From: Scleroderma bovista
Taxonomy: Eukaryota; Basidiomycota; Agaricomycetes; Boletales; Sclerodermataceae
NCBI GenBank assembly: GCA_037178675.1
Contig: JAYMGJ010000212.1
Span: forward strand, 180,613-244,612
Direction of reading: 5' to 3'
DNA: 64,000 bases
Shown: in pieces, positions 50,550 through 61,581 of the stretch
How the letters are laid out: each line of letters opens with the position of its first letter
Position numbering within the stretch: position 1 is the first letter of the stretch
Made by a program: the position numbers and the translations under genes
The notes under the pieces: model-generated
What the model saw: the letters and a program-made list of their open reading frames with translations, nothing else
The model's database searches: none
Told to the model about the DNA's origin: nothing

Positions 50550-52072
50550 ATGTTCTCACTCACTCAGAGTCTTGTCTTTGTGCTTTTGGCTTTCCTCCAA
50601 CCGTCGTACGCTGACTACTACATCGATGATACCAACTCCACCCTCTACTATTACTCTACCAGTACAGAAGTTATATGGGGTGCATTTAATGCATCGTATA
50701 CTACCAGTCTGCCGCTACCCAATGGTACATACATGCCTGTCGATCCTTACGCATGCTACAATAACACCTAGTATGTATCTCTCGTCTTCATCCTCGTCTA
50801 TTCCACTTATAACAAATTCAGCCGATGTGAGCCTCCTGCTCTTGGTCGGAGATTACTCACTAACCCACCGGGAAGATGCTGCATGTCATTCCTCAGACAA
50901 TTGTATTCTTTCTATCCCATTCACGGGTAAGCACACCCCTTCTATCATATCAGACACTGTGGCCCTGATCGTCTGCACTCTACAAGGCTCCGGCATTACA
51001 ATATACGTGTATCAATCTGGCCCCATCGGCATCAATGCCAGTTTCGCAGTCGATGGAAACCATTCCCAGACCAGAGTACTCAACGCACCAGAGGCACCAA
51101 ATTACGCGATAGCCAATGTCTCTATGTTCAACATTCAACAGTTGACATCTGGCCCACACACAGCCTCACTGACCGTCAACAACATTTCTGGTTCTTACAG
51201 CGGCATGATATGGGACTATGCCTATGTCAATGAGACACTGATTACCGCTCCGGAAACGGTCGCTCTGGAAACGACCACTTCGGAAACGACCACTTCGGAA
51301 ACGACCACTTCAGCATCTACCGCGTCATCGTCTTCAATGTCATCTACCTCGTCTACGTCATCAACTTCATCACCATCACAGTACGTCTACTCAATTTTTA
51401 CAGCAATGTCATTCTCACGCCCTCGATAATAGCTCGGATACAGGGGCTATTGTAAGCGGCGTTATCGGTGGTATCGCCTTAATCGTCATCGGCGTCATCG
51501 GCGTCATCACTGCTCTCTTTCTCCGACGAAGGAAGTGCCAAACCAAAATAGACCTCTTCGCCGACGATGACCCGTGGCTCTTCGACCCACATACCGGGGC
51601 GCAATCAGCACCCAGCCCAGACATTAGTCATAACACAACGCAAGACTCAACGTCACCATCCGAGTCCCCGCCATTCGTGTCCAATCGCCGTCCTCCTTCC
51701 GTGGAACAGATCTCCGGACCGAATGTAATAGCGTCGTTCCCTCCGAGCCCGGGAGGCCTCTCGAGCAGACGAGATCGCAAGCGAGTTCTGAAGGTGTTTA
51801 ACAATAGTTCGTCGCTAGGACACAATTCGCCACACGATGACCGATCTTCACCGTCCTCCACTTCGCCGAGGAACGCCATCCCTCCATCCCTCACCGACGA
51901 ACAGGCCGATTTCATCAATGGATTGTATAACAATGACGTCCCTGCAGCCGCCGTGGCACGCGTCATAGAGCGTATGCTTGCCGATCTGCATGCAGGCGTC
52001 AGGCAGTGGCAGAGAGAACTCGGCATTGCTCCGACGGCTCCTCCGAGCTACGACCTTATTAACCAATCATAG
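50550..52072 (+). CDS. Receptor-like single-pass membrane protein, copy D
   Basis: Fourth paralog. Exons in phase: 50550-50770, 50832-50926, 50987-51380 and 51433-52072, giving 449 residues. Same plan: signal peptide, glycosylated extracellular domain (PNGTYMPVD, CILSIPFT, SGITIYVYQSGPIGINASFA), stalk, TM helix (AIVSGVIGGIALIVIGVIGV), basic stop-transfer, cytoplasmic tail with DEQADFINGLYNNDVPAAAV and TAPPSYDLINQS (PPSY). The stalk is enlarged by tandem ETTTS pentapeptide repeats (about 51264-51312), absent from B and C, followed by Ser/Thr-rich sequence. The extracellular exons and introns are almost identical to copy C. Confidence 0.82.
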
Positions 52073-53051
52073 CAAATGTTTACTGGCGTGTGACTTTCCT
52101 TTCTCAGGTCAGATATGGCATGTGTAGATGTTAGGTTTCTTGTTACTTGTGCCTGGGCTACTTGCAGAGCCAAAATCTGATGGCGCTCGTTTATGATACC
52201 TAGCTTGCGACTGATTGACACATTTTTTATTTTTTATTTATGTACGCACAAAGTAAATAATGCAATGAGAACTGGTATGTAACATCTGCGATTTCTTTCG
52301 TGCCCAAGGGGGGTCAAGATCATGAGCAAAGATTGAACGGGCATTGAAAAACAGCACAATGGCGCCAACGACTTGTACTTACACTGTCACAGTACAACTC
52401 AGCTCAGCATCAGGAATTTAACACATCACTTATTTAAGCTTATTTAATCCTTAGTCAACTTAAATGTGTCGAATAAGCTCAAATAAGTCAACTTCACAAT
52501 AAGTGTAATAAGTCACCATCCAGACCACTCATTTTCTTATTTGAGCTTATTTCAAACTTAATCCCACCTTTTTGTTCTTGTAGCACCTTGTTATGATTTC
52601 ATTCACCAGTCAAATAAGCAGGAAAAGACATTGAATTACGGACAACCAGACAATTAAGTAAATAAAAGTCAACAGTAAGATGTAGATAAAGCTGAGAAAG
52701 CGAGTAATAAAGAGCGGGTAAGACGATCGACGATGGTGGGTAGATAGATGCAGAAAAAGCAAGTAGCGAGGAGCAGGCGATAGCGATCGCCGATCAGCGA
52801 CGGTGGGTATAATGTTTGCCGAAAAGACCGACTGCGACTGTTATAGCATTCTGGAGCAAGCGGGTACTCAGGACGACAGGAACGAGAAAAAACTGTAGTA
52901 AATGGCACGTCAGTTTTCGTGACATTACTACTCGCAGGGACCCTACCACAGAACCGAAGAGAGCAGGCGATAGTGAATGGACCGGGTATAGTATTTGCAG
53001 GAACATTTCTGGAAACGAAGCATGTAAACTGAAGGAACAACTGAAAACGAG
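52073..53051. other. Junction between the paralog cluster and the transposon block
   Basis: Similarity to the 3' flank of copy C ends at about 52407 (…CTCAGCTCAGC). AT-rich DNA with inverted repeats follows (52408-52620), then a stretch (52719-53015) with three loosely repeated pieces containing GAGCAGGCGATAG or GGTGGGTA. The left boundary of the transposon block probably lies at about 52408. No gene seen here. Confidence 0.5.
52479..52554. repeat. Inverted repeat in AT-rich boundary DNA
   Basis: AATAAGCTCAAATAAG at about 52480-52495 is the reverse complement of CTTATTTGAGCTTATT at about 52536-52551, forming a 16-bp stem with a loop of about 40 bases. A further related copy (CTTATTTAAGCTTATTTAA) lies at about 52430. 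MITE-like or transposon-terminal sequence. Confidence 0.6.
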
Positions 53052-55564
53052 CTACTTACAAAGGAAGTATCGAGGATTCACAGCCTCCGAGGGATCATCT
53101 GTGACAGCACTGCTAGTCGCTCCGACCTTGAGCTTGCGGGCACATTGGGCAGCCTCGACCGTGTCACGAAGCCAAGTGGAACCACGTTTGGCAATTGAAT
53201 CTCTGTATGCCAATGAATCAGCGCCCCAGTTTGGCCACGAGAAATTGAAGGTCGTGGATGTGTTCTTCCCGGTTGCTTTATTGAGCACCTTGGGAAGCTT
53301 GAATCTAATCTTGCCATCCCCAGCTTCTGCCATGGCAGTGAGGACATCGTCTACATCAATGGTTCCGTCCATGATGTACCTGACAGCGCGCTCCAACTTT
53401 CGAAACAAAGCAAATTAATGTCAGGACACGAGGGGAACAGTGTAGGGACTCACCGCTGCAGACACCAAACCAAGAACACCTGCCATGTCCTTTCCAGCTG
53501 CAAGATCCTTTGTACTCCATTGATGGATATCAACATAGCCCACAATATCGTTGAGATGGGTGGTACCGAGTAATTCAATGAGAAAAGGAGACCGGAACAT
53601 TCCTTCAGAAGAGGGCTCATCAGCAGTTTCACAGAGGAATGCAAAGTCTTTGAATAGCCTCGCTGCTGTAGCGGTAACATCCACGTCATCATCTAACTTC
53701 GAAAAAAAATCTATCATGATGCAGATGGCAGTGGACCCAATTCCACTGCGCCACTCAGCAAGGCGCTGTTGGATCTTGGAGTACGCAGTTAACATTTTTC
53801 GTGACCAGATATTGAATCTTGAACTTACAATTGCCATAACTGACCCGTCTGCAGTGACCCTGTACTTGACATGGGGGAACACAACGTCCCAGACAACTTG
53901 CACTGCCGCAACGAGCAATTCTTCAGGTATCACCCAGACGTTAGGTTGTGCACCGGCCCAGAGCGTGATCGTGCCAACAAGCCCACGGGACCACCTACTA
54001 TCATTAGACGGGACAGGAAGATCCTTGATGGTATATTTCTTCTTGATGGTTTCGACAATATAACCGTCCACATCATAACGGACCTCTGCGGCAGTATGAG
54101 TGTTAGTCATCGAAGCACTGAAAGCACTGGACATACTATCTGGAGGTGGTACTGCCGTGTGCCCGGTTTCCTCAACCTTAACTTTTTTTTGTAGCGGCTG
54201 AGGTTCACATATGACCCCGACTGTTGTCTGTATCAGTTCTCATTAGTTTGTAGCTACAAAACAGCATCCAAATAAATGAACTTACGGAGACGGTTGTTCG
54301 CAGCGTCCCACTTTCTTTGTGTAGCAGAGTGTGGGTCTCCTTCACAGCGTCAAGTTCTTCAGGCTCACTGTCAAATTCGTCGACTTTTCGCTTCCCCACG
54401 CTGGAGCCTGTGGTGCTGCCTTGCACACGTGGGCTGGAAATGGTGATCTCGTCATGTAATTCAACGTCACTGTCTGCGGATGCAGAAGAAACCTGGCAAC
54501 CAAGTAAGTGATATTATCGACACACAAGTTCCACTTACCGCAACAACATTCTTTCCGTTTTTGCCCGTTTGATTTTTGCTGATAGTATGCGCACGCTCGT
54601 CTTCATCGTCAACATCATCACTAAATAACTCTTTTGGGACATCCAGATCTGGGGTGTTGGATGGGACTTGCAGCTTCTGGCAGTAGCCACTCAAGGAAGT
54701 CGCATTTGAGGAATGGGTAGTGAAAGTAAGCGTCGAGGGAGGGCGGCGCCGAGCAGAGGAGGTTGTGTCAGCTGCGGACGTTGCAGGTGACTTCGCAGCG
54801 GTAACACCTGCTTTCCACTTTAGAACATGCCCATCAACGGCCACATCCTGAACCCTGGTGTTGAGCGCCAGGTCACGGAAGAACAATGTAGATTGGGTGA
54901 GTAACAACATGGTTAGACGTGTGAGAGTGGGGCTTACCCAATTTGAAGTGCGGCTGTGGTGTTGCATGCGGATTGCACATTGCATCAGAAGACAGGCGTG
55001 CAGTGGTCAAAACGTGACTCACCCGGACTCTGCTGTTTTGTTCCCTCCAGTTGACGCTGCGCTTTCACAGCGTTGATCTGCTCCTTCAACGACCTATTCC
55101 CTGGAGCCTTTCTTGGAGCTGAGACACTATCATCATCAGCGTGTGAACGACCAGCGAAGGAGGTGAGTTCTCCGAACTTTATCACGACTTGATCAGCGCC
55201 TCATCGATTATAATATAAAACAGCACGTCACCTCAGTCTCCATAGTCCCATTTTTTGCAGATGTGACTTCCATTGAGGTGGGTCCAACATTCTTGGATTT
55301 AACTCGTGGACGCGGACGGACAGGTGCTAACTTTTTTACCACAGCTTGTTTCGCCTCCATCTCCATCTCCATGTCTGCCAGGCGCGTGATTCCCTCCCTC
55401 CTGGCCTGCTCCTTTTCTGACAAAGCGTCTCTGAGTAGCTTGTCGTCAGCTGCCTTTTCGGCTTTGCTGCGCCGCTTTCCCTGGGCTTGGAGAACAATGT
55501 CCCCAGGGTGAGTGAATGCATTTTTGGCCCGTGTGCGGGGTCGAGAAGTCTCACTGACGTCCAT
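53052..55564 (-). CDS. Transposon-associated hypothetical protein, divergent partner of the Plavaka transposase
   Basis: Multi-exon minus-strand gene. The likely start is the Met of MDVSETSRPRTRAKNAF (55564). Recognisable parts: a charged, coiled-coil-prone N-terminus (EKAADDKLLRDALSEKEQAR); a disordered acidic middle (SDDVDDEDERAH, KRKVDEFDSEPEELDAVKE); a conserved core (KKKYTIKDLPVPSNDSRWSR, QQRLAEWRSGIGSTAI, DFAFLCETADEPSSEGMFRS); and a C-terminal part (VLNKATGKNTSTTF, SWPNWGADSLAYRDS). From general knowledge this is a large agaricomycete family of unknown function with many paralogs. The divergent position 158 bases from the transposase start suggests it belongs to the same element. I could not join exon 1 to exon 2 in phase with standard sites, so it may be damaged. 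Confidence 0.6.
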
Positions 55565-55722
55565 CAGGTGCAGGCTTGGGGCTTGGGTCAATGGTAGGGG
55601 AAATTTGTAAGTTTTTGCGCTCACCCCAAAAAAAATTGGACTAACAACTTTGGCGGATTTCCGTAACCTGTCAGTCGAGTTGTCGGCTCTCCGCAGAAAA
55701 AAACACCACCTCTCTTGCTGTT
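55565..55722. promoter_or_regulatory. Short divergent promoter region
   Basis: Only 158 bases separate the divergent start codons of the companion gene and the transposase. They must hold both promoters if the two genes are one unit. Contains A-rich runs (CCCCAAAAAAAATTGG at about 55624). Confidence 0.4.
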
Positions 55723-58700
55723 ATGTTCTTAGCTGACCGGAACGTTCGCCAGCAGAACACTGTACACCAGCTTCCATGCGGCCATCCTGGCTGTAATCGG
55801 CACTTCAAGACGTCTGCCGGGCGCACCAAGCACAGGCATGCAAATCATCCGATTATCACACCCTCTAACCCTCCTCGGACTTCAACTCCACCGCTACGCT
55901 CTCCAGCCAGACCTGTTAGCCCATCTTTCCAACCAGAAAATGGTCAGGACATTCCGAATTGGGAGGAGTTGAACCCTCTTAACGAGAATGACACGGAATC
56001 CGGCTTTGAGGCCCCTCCCACTCCCTTGGATGCCATGGAGTCTCAATTCTATGGCTCTGGAGACAGGCTTTATAGAAATTATCACCCGAAACTTACCGGT
56101 AAGGTGACTGATTTCAATGCATGAATTTTAGTTGATTTATGTCCGAAATCCAGCAAAGCCATGTGATGAGCGTGGCGAATTCCTTGCTACCGGAACTCCT
56201 CCAACTCCAGTCGGTACTGACCCAAACAACTGGGCCCCTTTCAATAATCGCACCCAGTTTGAAACGGCTGATTTACTATACACCCGCATCCAAATGTCGG
56301 CACCACAAATCAACGCCCTAATGGACCTTTGGGCAGCCACGCTACTCGAACACGGCGCCAGGCCTCCCTTCGACAGCTGCCGTAGTCTGTACAACACCAT
56401 TGACAGCATCCCGCTTGGTGATGTCAAGTGGCAACGGTTCAAAGTCCAGTACACTGGCGAGATACCAACACTCAATCCCCCTTCTTGGATGCAGCAATCT
56501 TATGAAGTCTGGTATCGCGACGTTCGGGAAGTTGTTCATCGAATACTCGGGAATCCGAGCTATGCAGACGACCTTGACTTGCGCCCATTCCGGGAATTTT
56601 CGTCGGAAGGTGATCAGCGCCAGTATTGTGACTTTATGTCAGGCGATTGGGCCTGGGACCAGGCAGTAAGTGTTTTGGTTCTTTTTTTTGTCGCTTAGTT
56701 AACTTTACTTCAATAGGATATAATCTCGGACGATGAAGCAACGCTCGGAAGCACGTTCGTCCCAATCATCTTGGGCAGTGACAAAACGACAGTATCCGTC
56801 GCCACCGGCAACAATGAATTCTATCCGCTCTACTTATCCATTGGCAATGTCCGCAATAATGTCCGTCGTGCTCACCGGCATGCTCTAGTACTTCTAGGCT
56901 TCCTTGCAATTCCAAAAAGTACGTGCACTCACTGGATTCGTGATTCAGAACTCATAAAATATCCTAGCAACAAAAGAACATTCGTCAGACGCAGCATTCC
57001 GAAAGTTCCGACGGCAGCTTTTCCATCGCTCCCTCTCAATGATCCTCGATCCACTTAAGGCTGCAATGACATCGCCTGAAGTGGTCAGGTTCGGAGATGG
57101 GTATCACCGCCGTGTTATATATGGTCTAGGCCCTTACATTGCTGATTACGAGGAGCAGGCACTTTTGGCCTGCATTGTCCGAGGATGGTGTGCAAGGTAT
57201 GCTTCACTTAGAACTCGGCAATTGTTATACTAACCATAGGTTTCAGATGCCAAGCAATGCGTAACAATCTGGATGCTGATGCGCTACTGCGTTGTCGCGA
57301 ATTCACCGAAGCTCTCTTCGAAGAGGCTCAAAATTCTCTCACGATTCTATGGGATGAATATGGAATAGTAGGCGACCTCGTGGTGAGTTCATGCTACTTA
57401 CTATGATGTGACCATTAGGATATTTATATCGTCTTCAAGCCTTTCACAAATGACTTCCCTTGGGCTGATATACATCGCCTGATCGCACCTGACATACTAC
57501 ATCAATTAATAAAAGGTTGCTTCAAGGACCACCTTGTGGACTGGGTCGAGGCATACCTCAAATTGCGGCATGGAACGAAGGTAGCAGAACGCATTCTAGA
57601 TGATATTGATCGGAGGTATGTTCAGACCACTTTATCAGCATCTCTGCATGACTGCTAACCAGTATCTCATAGGATTGCCGCTGTCGCACCATTTACTGGC
57701 TTGCGTCGCTTTCCACAAGGCCGGGGCTTCAAGCAATGGACCGGTGACGACTCCAAGGCCTTAATGAAGGTATATATTTCCTCTCTCCTGACCTAATAAA
57801 TGGTTTAACGTTTCAACACAGGTATACTTGCCAGCAATTGAAGGCTATGTTCCATCTGAGATGATACGCACATTTCGTGCATTCCTGGAGTTCTGTTATC
57901 TTGTCCGCCGACATGTCATTACCGAGCAGACACTGAAGGATATCGAGGATGCGCTGGCCCGTTTCCACCACTATCGTGAAATTTTCAGAAGTGGTGAGTT
58001 TCCAGTGGTGACAACCTTCTCTTTACCTCGGCAGCACGCTGCCAAGCACTATCCAGAGTTGATTCGCCTTTTTGGTGCTCCCAATGGACTCTGTTCCTCA
58101 ATCACCGAATGCAAACATATCAAAGCCGTTAAAGAGCCGTATCGACGATCCAACAAGGACAATGCGATCGGTCAGATGCTTCTGACAAACCAACGCCTCG
58201 ATAAGCTAGCAAGTTGCCGTGCTGACTTCACAAGTCGTGGAATGTTAGACGGAACTTGCCTTTCTGCCACGCTACAAAGTCTGCGGCTCCTCGGTAAGTA
58301 AAGTTTCATTGGAGAAATTCCTCGATGTTGACTATGTCATTCTAGCCTCTGCCTTTGACGTGCCAAACGGAGGCGAAGTATCACAACGCGTCAATGAGCT
58401 TCCGCCCCCTGCTCCTTCGAACACCAACCCCAATTCATCAGTGGCAAGCACACAAGATGACAATAATGATGCTGTGCCAGACGACCTACCAACAAACCTG
58501 TCTGGGCATGTGGAGCTTGCACGGACACCCCGTAAGTCTACATTTATCATTGTTTTAAATTACTTTTAACTTGCTAACCCAGAGTGAAAACGTGCACGAA
58601 CCGTGGAAGCGCTGGGCATTGAAATTGAGGTGCCAAACCTAACTGCCTTGCTACGCCGCTTTCTATTCGACCAGCTCTACCCCGATGACCCACGCGATCC

Positions 58701-59253
58701 ATCACAGATTCCCCTTGAGGGCTGTCCCCGCTTCGAAGGATCCATCTCCGTTTTCAACTCAGCATCTGCACGGTTCTACGCGCCCAGTGACTTGAGCGGA
58801 CTTGGCGGCATGCGGACAGAATTTATCCGCTCAGCTCCCATGTGGAGAAACGAGGCACCACGATATGACTGTATATTCGTCGGTACAAATGCAAGTGACC
58901 CCTCTGAAACTGGCATGCGAGCCTATGACATCGCACGGGTACTTGCTTTTTTTTCTTTTCCATACAGAGGTGCCCGTTACCCTTGTGCGGTAATCCGTTG
59001 GTTCGACAAGATTGGTGATGAACCGGACGAAGACACGGGAATGTGGAAGGTTCGACCATCCATCTTACCAAATCATTCACCGCATTTCGCAGTCATCCAT
59101 ATAGACGCCATTTATCGAGCCGCGCACTTAATCCCCATCTACGGCAATCGGCCTATTTCTCGTGACATTCGGCCACATCACTCCTATGATGTGTTTCGTG
59201 CGTTCTACGTGAATAAGTACGCTGACCACCATGCATTTGAGATCGCGGGCTAG
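55723..59253 (+). pseudogene. Plavaka-type transposase, one nonsense codon
   Basis: Transposase of a CACTA-like DNA transposon (KDZ/Plavaka group). Exons in phase: 55723-56098, 56154-56665, 56717-56918, 56968-57196, 57247-57382, 57440-57615, 57673-57769, 57822-58293, 58346-58531 and 58583-59253. Seen: an N-terminal C2H2 finger (CGHPGCNRHFKTSAGRTKHRHANH); FMSGDWAWDQADIISDDEA; STFVPIILGSDKTTVSVATG; YHRRVIYGLGPYIADYEEQA; PFTNDFPWADIH; FKQWTGDDSKALMKVYLPAI; LCSSITECKHIKAVKEPYRR; and the usual C-terminus YADHHAFEIAG. The 58531/58583 junction gives CAG-TGA just before KRARTVEALG; CGA (Arg) is expected from family memory. This single stop would remove the last 220 residues. Everything else is open. 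Confidence 0.88.
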
Positions 59254-59329
59254 GGCACTGTCGAACATCGTGCAGGGGATGTTCCAGATGGAGAGAGAGA
59301 TGTGCTGGTCTCTGGTCCAACCAGCCCCA

Positions 59330-60310
59330 TTCCACCCGCCTCATCTGCGTCACCCCCACACCAGCTGTCGTTGGTCTTTCGGCCAGTCTTATCCCTCCCA
59401 TTCGCATCTCATGGCTTCGGTACTTGGGCCTGCCATCCAACTAGCCCCCCTCCATCTCCACCCGCCTCATCTGCGTCGGTCTTTCGGACAGCCTTATCCC
59501 TCCCATTCGCATCTCATGGCTTCGGTACTTGGGCCTGCCATCCAACTAGCCCCCCTCCATCTCCACCCGCCTCATCTGCGTCGGTCTTTCGGACAGCCTT
59601 ATCCCTCCCATTCGCATCTCATGGCTTCGGTACTTGGGCCTGTCCAACCAGCCCCCCCTCCATCTCCACCCGCCTCATCTGCGTCACCCCCCACCAGCTG
59701 GCGTCACGGGCCTTTTGGACAGCCTTATCCCTCCCATTCGCATCTCATGGTTTCGGTACTTGGGCTTGTCCAACCAGCCCCCCTTCTCCGTCTTCATCTG
59801 CGTCACCCCCACACCAGCTGTCGTCGGTCTTTCGGCCAGTCTTATCCCTCCCATTCGCATCTCATAGCTTCGGTACTTGGGCTTGTCCAACCAGCCCCCC
59901 CTCCATCTCCACCCGCCTCATCTGTGTCACCCCCCACCAGCTGGCGTCGGTCTTTCGGACAGCCTTAACCCTCCCATTCGCATCTTATGGCTTCGGTACT
60001 TGGGCCTGTCCAACCAGTCCCCCCCGTCTCCACCCGCCTCATCTGCGTCACCCCCACACCAGCTGGCGTCGGTCTTTTGGACAGTCTTAACCCTCCCACT
60101 CGCATCTCATGGCTTCGGTACTTGGGCCTGTCCGACCCCCCCCCCCCCATCTCCACCCGCCTCATCTGCGTCACCCCCCACACCAGCTGGCATTGGCCTT
60201 TTGGTCGGTCTTATCCCTCCCATTCGCATCTCATGGCTTCAGTACTTGGGCCTGTCCAACCAAACCCCTCCGCCTCCACCCACCTCGTCTGCGTCACCTC
60301 CAAAGCAAGG
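59330..60310. repeat. Minisatellite, about 9 units of 110-123 bp
   Basis: Tandem units sharing CACCCGCCTCATCTGCGTC, CTTATCCCTCCCATTCGCA, TCTCATGGCTTCGGTACTTG and GGCCTGTCCAACCAGCCCCC. The CGGTACTTGGG core recurs at about 59412, 59522, 59632, 59754, 59871, 59994, 60117 and 60240 (CAGTACTTGGG). The first intervals are 110 bases and later ones 117-123. Three frames stay open through most of the array, giving Pro/Ser-rich translations, but the unit length change and lack of a start argue against a protein. It begins about 75 bases after the transposase stop. Confidence 0.9.
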
Positions 60311-61581
60311 CTGGTAAGCACTCCCAGTCTTCAATCTTTGCGCCTTCTATTGTTCAACAGAAACCCCAATCCACACCGTCTGTTTTGCAGTAACCCGACT
60401 CCTAATGCCACGAGCACACATCGCGCCTATGCACCAAATTCGTCACCCATCTATTCGCTTGCTCTGACGGATCATATTTACTATATTCTGCCAATGAAGA
60501 AATCCACTCCACCGCCGAATGTACAATATGCGCCTTCACTGTCAATCCGGTAGAAAGGACATTCTCCTTTTTTGTTACTTTTTACTTTTTACTTTACTTT
60601 TTAACCCTTGTAATTACAAGCCGCTACTTATCGTTCCTACATTCGACTTAGTTGACTGAATCGTACCTTATTACGCTTTTTAGCGTTAATCTCCTTGCTG
60701 TGCTTGTGTGAGAAGTAGACCGCGCTTACTTAAACAAGTCTTATTACTGTCCTTTTCAGGCAACTTGGCCACGTGACTTTTCTACGAAAAAAAAACTACT
60801 CAACTTCGGTCGACCATATCTCCTCAACGCGTGAACAGAATTCACCGGAAAGGACACCGTTGGACTCGGAAAAATTCACGGAAGACGATTATCGCTGTCC
60901 GAGCTGTTAAGGACTACTTTTTTTTATATCGGTTTTTTGGGGTTCGGGTTTTCATTGTCCAGAAATTCACTGACCTCCAACGTTCCGCAGACATGGCACA
61001 AGGCCAGAAATCTATCCCCAAGTGCAATGGGTGGTTATCCGACTGTCAAAGCTACTGAAAAACAATCAAATCACAGTCATGATGGTGAGTCAACAACATT
61101 GATCATGATGGTGATGCTCATCCTAGGTTTGCAGAAGCATGATGACGATGACAACAGTGATACTCATGTACGGCCGGTGTTGCTGTGGTGCGTGCAATGA
61201 CGATGAAGCCAACTTGCTACATACTCAATATTGGTACCAACTGTCTGTAAGATAACGAGCACAGAGGTGATATGATAACCGCGGAGATGTATGTGATACA
61301 ATGCGAGCGATATGGTTGAGGGTGTGAGAGATAGCTGGGTGTTTCCACGGCTGTGCCTGCGATGGTACCCGCCATTGATCCGCCATCCGCGTTTGGCGTC
61401 AACTTGCCACCGGAGTCAGCCTCAATGCCAACATGACCGGTAGTTGTATCTAGAAAGAGAGTGAACAATAGTTACCTTGTATCCAGACTCCAGACATACG
61501 ACAGCAATGTGTATCAGATTCGCAAAACTCATCGAGTCCAGACCAGTTGTAGGGAATGCTACATGAATGTAAACTATGTAT
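60311..61581. other. Flank of the minisatellite, no gene supported
   Basis: 1.3 kb with T-rich stretches (ACTTTTTACTTTTTACTTTAC at about 60575-60596) and possible exon-like pieces with no recognised family. The right end of the transposon may lie here; I found no sequence matching the AT-rich left boundary. Confidence 0.45.

Noticed and set aside
59231..60553. Long open frames with Pro/Ser-rich repeats across the minisatellite
   Set aside because: Several frames are open at once because the repeat unit is GC-rich and lacks stops; unit length is not a constant multiple of three and no start or domain is present.
60831..61200. Open stretches right of the minisatellite as a gene
   Set aside because: Short, overlapping in two frames, without domains or convincing splice sites.
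52408..61580. Terminal inverted repeats bounding the Plavaka block
   Set aside because: I compared the AT-rich left edge with the 60.3-61.6 kb region by eye and found no matching inverted copy, so the right end stays undefined.
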